Positions 62,160 to 64,000 of a DNA stretch of 64,000 nucleotides are shown piece by piece; the stretch's first letter is position 1; every line of letters starts with the position of its first letter. The DNA is taken from assembly GCF_003350545.1 (NCBI RefSeq), contig NZ_QQBA01000010.1, positions 68,742 through 132,741 of the forward strand. Reading direction: 5' to 3'. The stretch is from Flavobacterium glaciei. GTDB taxonomy: Bacteria; Bacteroidota; Bacteroidia; Flavobacteriales; Flavobacteriaceae. Below the pieces are notes generated by a model, which made no database searches, had not been told where the DNA came from, and was given only the letters and a program-made list of their open reading frames with translations. The position numbers were made by a program, and so were the translations under genes.

Positions 62160-62575
62160 TATTAGAAATTTAAATTGATTCGCAAATTAATTAAAAAAAA
62201 ATAAAAATTATTAATTTTCAGAAATTAAATCAGAGTTATTTCATTTAACTAATCATATGATTAAAATCATTTTCTTGGATTGATGTTAACTAAGCTGATT
62301 TTAAGTAAAAATTTTTCAATCTTATTAATGTTAATAAGTAGCAAATCTTTCTAAGTTATTTCTTTTGCGGCATAATATATTCTTTGACTTCGAGCTAATT
62401 TTAAAGGTATTCATCATAATGATAAATGAGAAAAGAAGACATTTATCTTAAAAAAAAATATGATATTGGTTGGCTAAAAATTTCAGTTTTTATTTTTAAA
62501 GACACCTTTTTATTTAAAATATTCTAAATATGATGAACGATTCTTTTTTAGACGCTTATTTGTAGATTTCAAATA
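62160..62575. other. AT-rich intergenic region
   Basis: About 415 bases between the YitT gene and fadD on the same strand. It should carry the fadD promoter, but no exact TAnnTTTG box is seen. No gene or hairpin is supported, and no terminator for YitT is evident. Confidence 0.3.
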
Positions 62576-63463
62576 TTAATGTTTTTGTTTATTTCTTAAA
62601 ATTCCACCGCTGGTTTCTTTGATATATTGAATAAACATAAAAGCTTTGGGGTCTATTTTTTTTATATCTTCTTTGATTCTCAGCAGCTCAAGTCTAGTTA
62701 CTACAGTGATGATAATGTCACAATCTGTTTTTAATTCAAAAGTATCAGGCAAATAACCTCGTTCTCCTTTAATTATAGTGATTCCTTTCCCAAATTTTTT
62801 CACTATCAAGGCTTTAATAATTTCACTTTTGGACGAAATGATATGCAAAGAAGTATATTGTTCAAGTCCGTGTGTGATATAATCAAGTGATTTTATTGCT
62901 GAAAAATAAGTGACAATAGAATACAAAGCAGTCCCGATGCCGAAAGACCAAGCTGCAGCCAAAAATAATAGGGAATTCATCGCAAAGATAACTTCAGATA
63001 CATTGAGTCCGATTTTTCGGGTAGTTAATAAAGCCAGAATTTCTACACCATCAGCAGTGGAGCCGCTCCGAATGCACAAACCCATCCCAATCCCAATAAG
63101 GCAACCACCAAACAAAGCAATCAAAAGTCGATCTGTGGTAACAGCATCAATTTCTATAAATGTCATACTTGTGGCCAGCAATAAAAAAGTCATCAAACTT
63201 TGTATGGCAAATGTTTTTCCCAATAGTTTTTTTCCTAAAAATAAGAACGGTAAGTTTAAACCTAATACAAGAATTCCAAAGGGCAAATTAGTTATTTCAT
63301 GAATTAGTATCGAAATTCCAATAATACCGCCATCTAAAAACTTATTGGGTATCATAAATCCCTTTAATGCCAATGTAATAAATACTACGCCCACTAAATT
63401 TAGAATGATATTTTTTGGATGAAATATTTCTTTCCAGTCAATTGGTTGGTGTTCAATATTCAT
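62576..63463 (-). CDS. YitT family membrane protein
   Basis: A 295-residue protein. About five or six helices in the first 200 residues match the YitT/DUF161 fold (LVGVVFITLALKGFMIPNKFLDGGIIGISILIHE, and GGCLIGIGMGLCIRSGSTADGVEILAL). The cytoplasmic C-terminal DUF2179 domain carries FGKGITIIKGERGYLPDTFELKTDCDIIITVVTRLEL. Several members occur in most Firmicutes and Bacteroidetes and are thought to be transporters or channels; the substrate is unknown. The start at 63463 is conventional. Confidence 0.9.
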   Translation of the reverse strand: MNIEHQPIDWKEIFHPKNIILNLVGVVFITLALKGFMIPNKFLDGGIIGISILIHEITNLPFGILVLGLNLPFLFLGKKLLGKTFAIQSLMTFLLLATSMTFIEIDAVTTDRLLIALFGGCLIGIGMGLCIRSGSTADGVEILALLTTRKIGLNVSEVIFAMNSLLFLAAAWSFGIGTALYSIVTYFSAIKSLDYITHGLEQYTSLHIISSKSEIIKALIVKKFGKGITIIKGERGYLPDTFELKTDCDIIITVVTRLELLRIKEDIKKIDPKAFMFIQYIKETSGGILRNKQKH

Positions 63464-63637
63464 AAAAAAGAATTTGGATTAAAATCGTCTAAATATACTA
63501 CTTTATTTTAAAAATATTTGGTATATTTACCTAGTAATTAGATTGTTACCTCCAAATCATGATTCCCTGGCATCCCCAGCCATTTTTAAATTATAGTTTT
63601 CTGAATCAGAATTTATTAACCTTTTAATACAGAAATC

Positions 63638-64000
63638 ATGGCAAAGCCTGTAGTAATCACGTTGACTGTTCAAGCCGCAACACTTTATGGATTGAATGCA
63701 CCCTCACAATCTCAAGTTGATAATTGTTGCACATTATCCGATAATAATTCCGGGAGTTCTCAAAATGAAACTTTAGAAGATTTTAAGTCGTTTGTATTTA
63801 TCAATAACAATGTTAGGTGGGTTGGTGTTTCAGAAGATTCAGGATATTCTGTGGCAATTGACAGCATTGTTTATAAGTCTAAATCCAATAATGTTAATTT
63901 TTTTGACAATGCTATTATTTATGGTTCAGGAGGGAGGTCTGGAAATGCATCTGCAAATGTCAAAAACGATCCTAATCTAGTCAATCAATTGGATATTTAT
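63638..64000 (+). CDS. Unrecognised protein, 5' part only
   Basis: An open frame of 121 codons runs from ATG 63638 to the window edge without a stop. The N-terminus MAKPVVITLTVQAATLYGLN has no signal peptide. It is followed by a CC pair in VDNCCTLSDNN, a short Ser/Asn-rich linker, NNNVRWVGVSEDSGYSVAID, and SKSNNVNFFDNAIIYGSGGRSGNASANVKNDP. The pattern of short strands and Gly/Asn turns suggests a beta-sandwich. I recall unnamed Bacteroidetes proteins of similar look but cannot assign a family. The stop codon and C-terminus are outside the window. Confidence 0.65.
   Translation, partial: MAKPVVITLTVQAATLYGLNAPSQSQVDNCCTLSDNNSGSSQNETLEDFKSFVFINNNVRWVGVSEDSGYSVAIDSIVYKSKSNNVNFFDNAIIYGSGGRSGNASANVKNDPNLVNQLDIY

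Overview
The window looks like a chromosomal segment of a Bacteroidetes bacterium, most probably a Flavobacterium or close relative. The evidence is the low GC content, several start regions carrying the TAnnTTTG -7 box used by the Bacteroidetes primary sigma factor, a 1751-residue secreted protein with a type IX secretion (T9SS) C-terminal domain and SprB-like repeats, Bacteroidetes-restricted families (DUF4293, a LETM1-related protein, an ECF sigma operon with a Spy/CpxP-like protein), and a Rho factor with a long Asn/Gln-rich insert. No rRNA, tRNA, prophage, transposase gene or CRISPR array was found. Most of the window is ordinary core genome. I did not find a convincing undescribed multi-gene system; the more interesting material is in non-coding repeats, a cluster of broken genes and a large multi-domain nuclease.

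Layout. 0-9.7 kb: a sensor kinase, OsmC, a secreted SGNH hydrolase, cysteine synthase CysM, small membrane proteins, an Smr-domain protein, a duplicated-domain lipoprotein, a RarD/EamA transporter and a cysteine desulfurase. 9.7-13.6 kb: a decaying stress module on the minus strand. It holds a broken Na+/Ca2+ exchanger fused to a foreign C-terminal tail, a frameshifted universal stress protein and a broken YceI protein, around an intact CbpA/CbpM chaperone pair. 14-21.9 kb: a D-lactate dehydrogenase-like enzyme, the 1751-residue secreted dual nuclease and a SnoaL-like secreted protein with a frameshifted signal peptide. 22.4-32.9 kb: a cysE-cysK operon, lpdA, an ABC exporter with a lipoprotein, truA, a phosphodiesterase and a TPR histidine kinase/LuxR response regulator pair. 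33-38.4 kb: rho, an RsmB-type methyltransferase and the Kup potassium transporter. 38.5-44.7 kb: a 22-residue-repeat secreted protein, a BNR-type lipoprotein, an ECF sigma/membrane protein/CpxP-like operon, a SRPBCC/GyrI-like protein and a MazG-like protein. 44.8-52.5 kb: ilvE, an MnmC-like methyltransferase, a divergent oxyR/dps pair, a LETM1-related protein, a Tat-exported superoxide dismutase and a YihY/BrkB protein. 52.6-62.2 kb: fatty-acid beta-oxidation, with marR-fadN-fadA-fadE in one run and a long-chain acyl-CoA ligase with an aminopeptidase-like lipoprotein in another. 62.6-64 kb: a YitT protein and the start of an unrecognised protein that runs off the end.

Themes. Sulfur/cysteine metabolism (cysM, cysK, cysE, cysteine desulfurase), oxidative-stress defence (osmC, oxyR, dps, sod) and fatty-acid degradation are the coherent functional groups. 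Two intergenic elements (about 29.25-29.33 kb and 58.94-59.05 kb) share a structured architecture with stems that differ in sequence but still pair, suggesting a repeated structured RNA or RNA-like element. A perfect 25-bp inverted repeat lies inside the fad operon, and a diverged copy of its arm lies next to the second of these elements.
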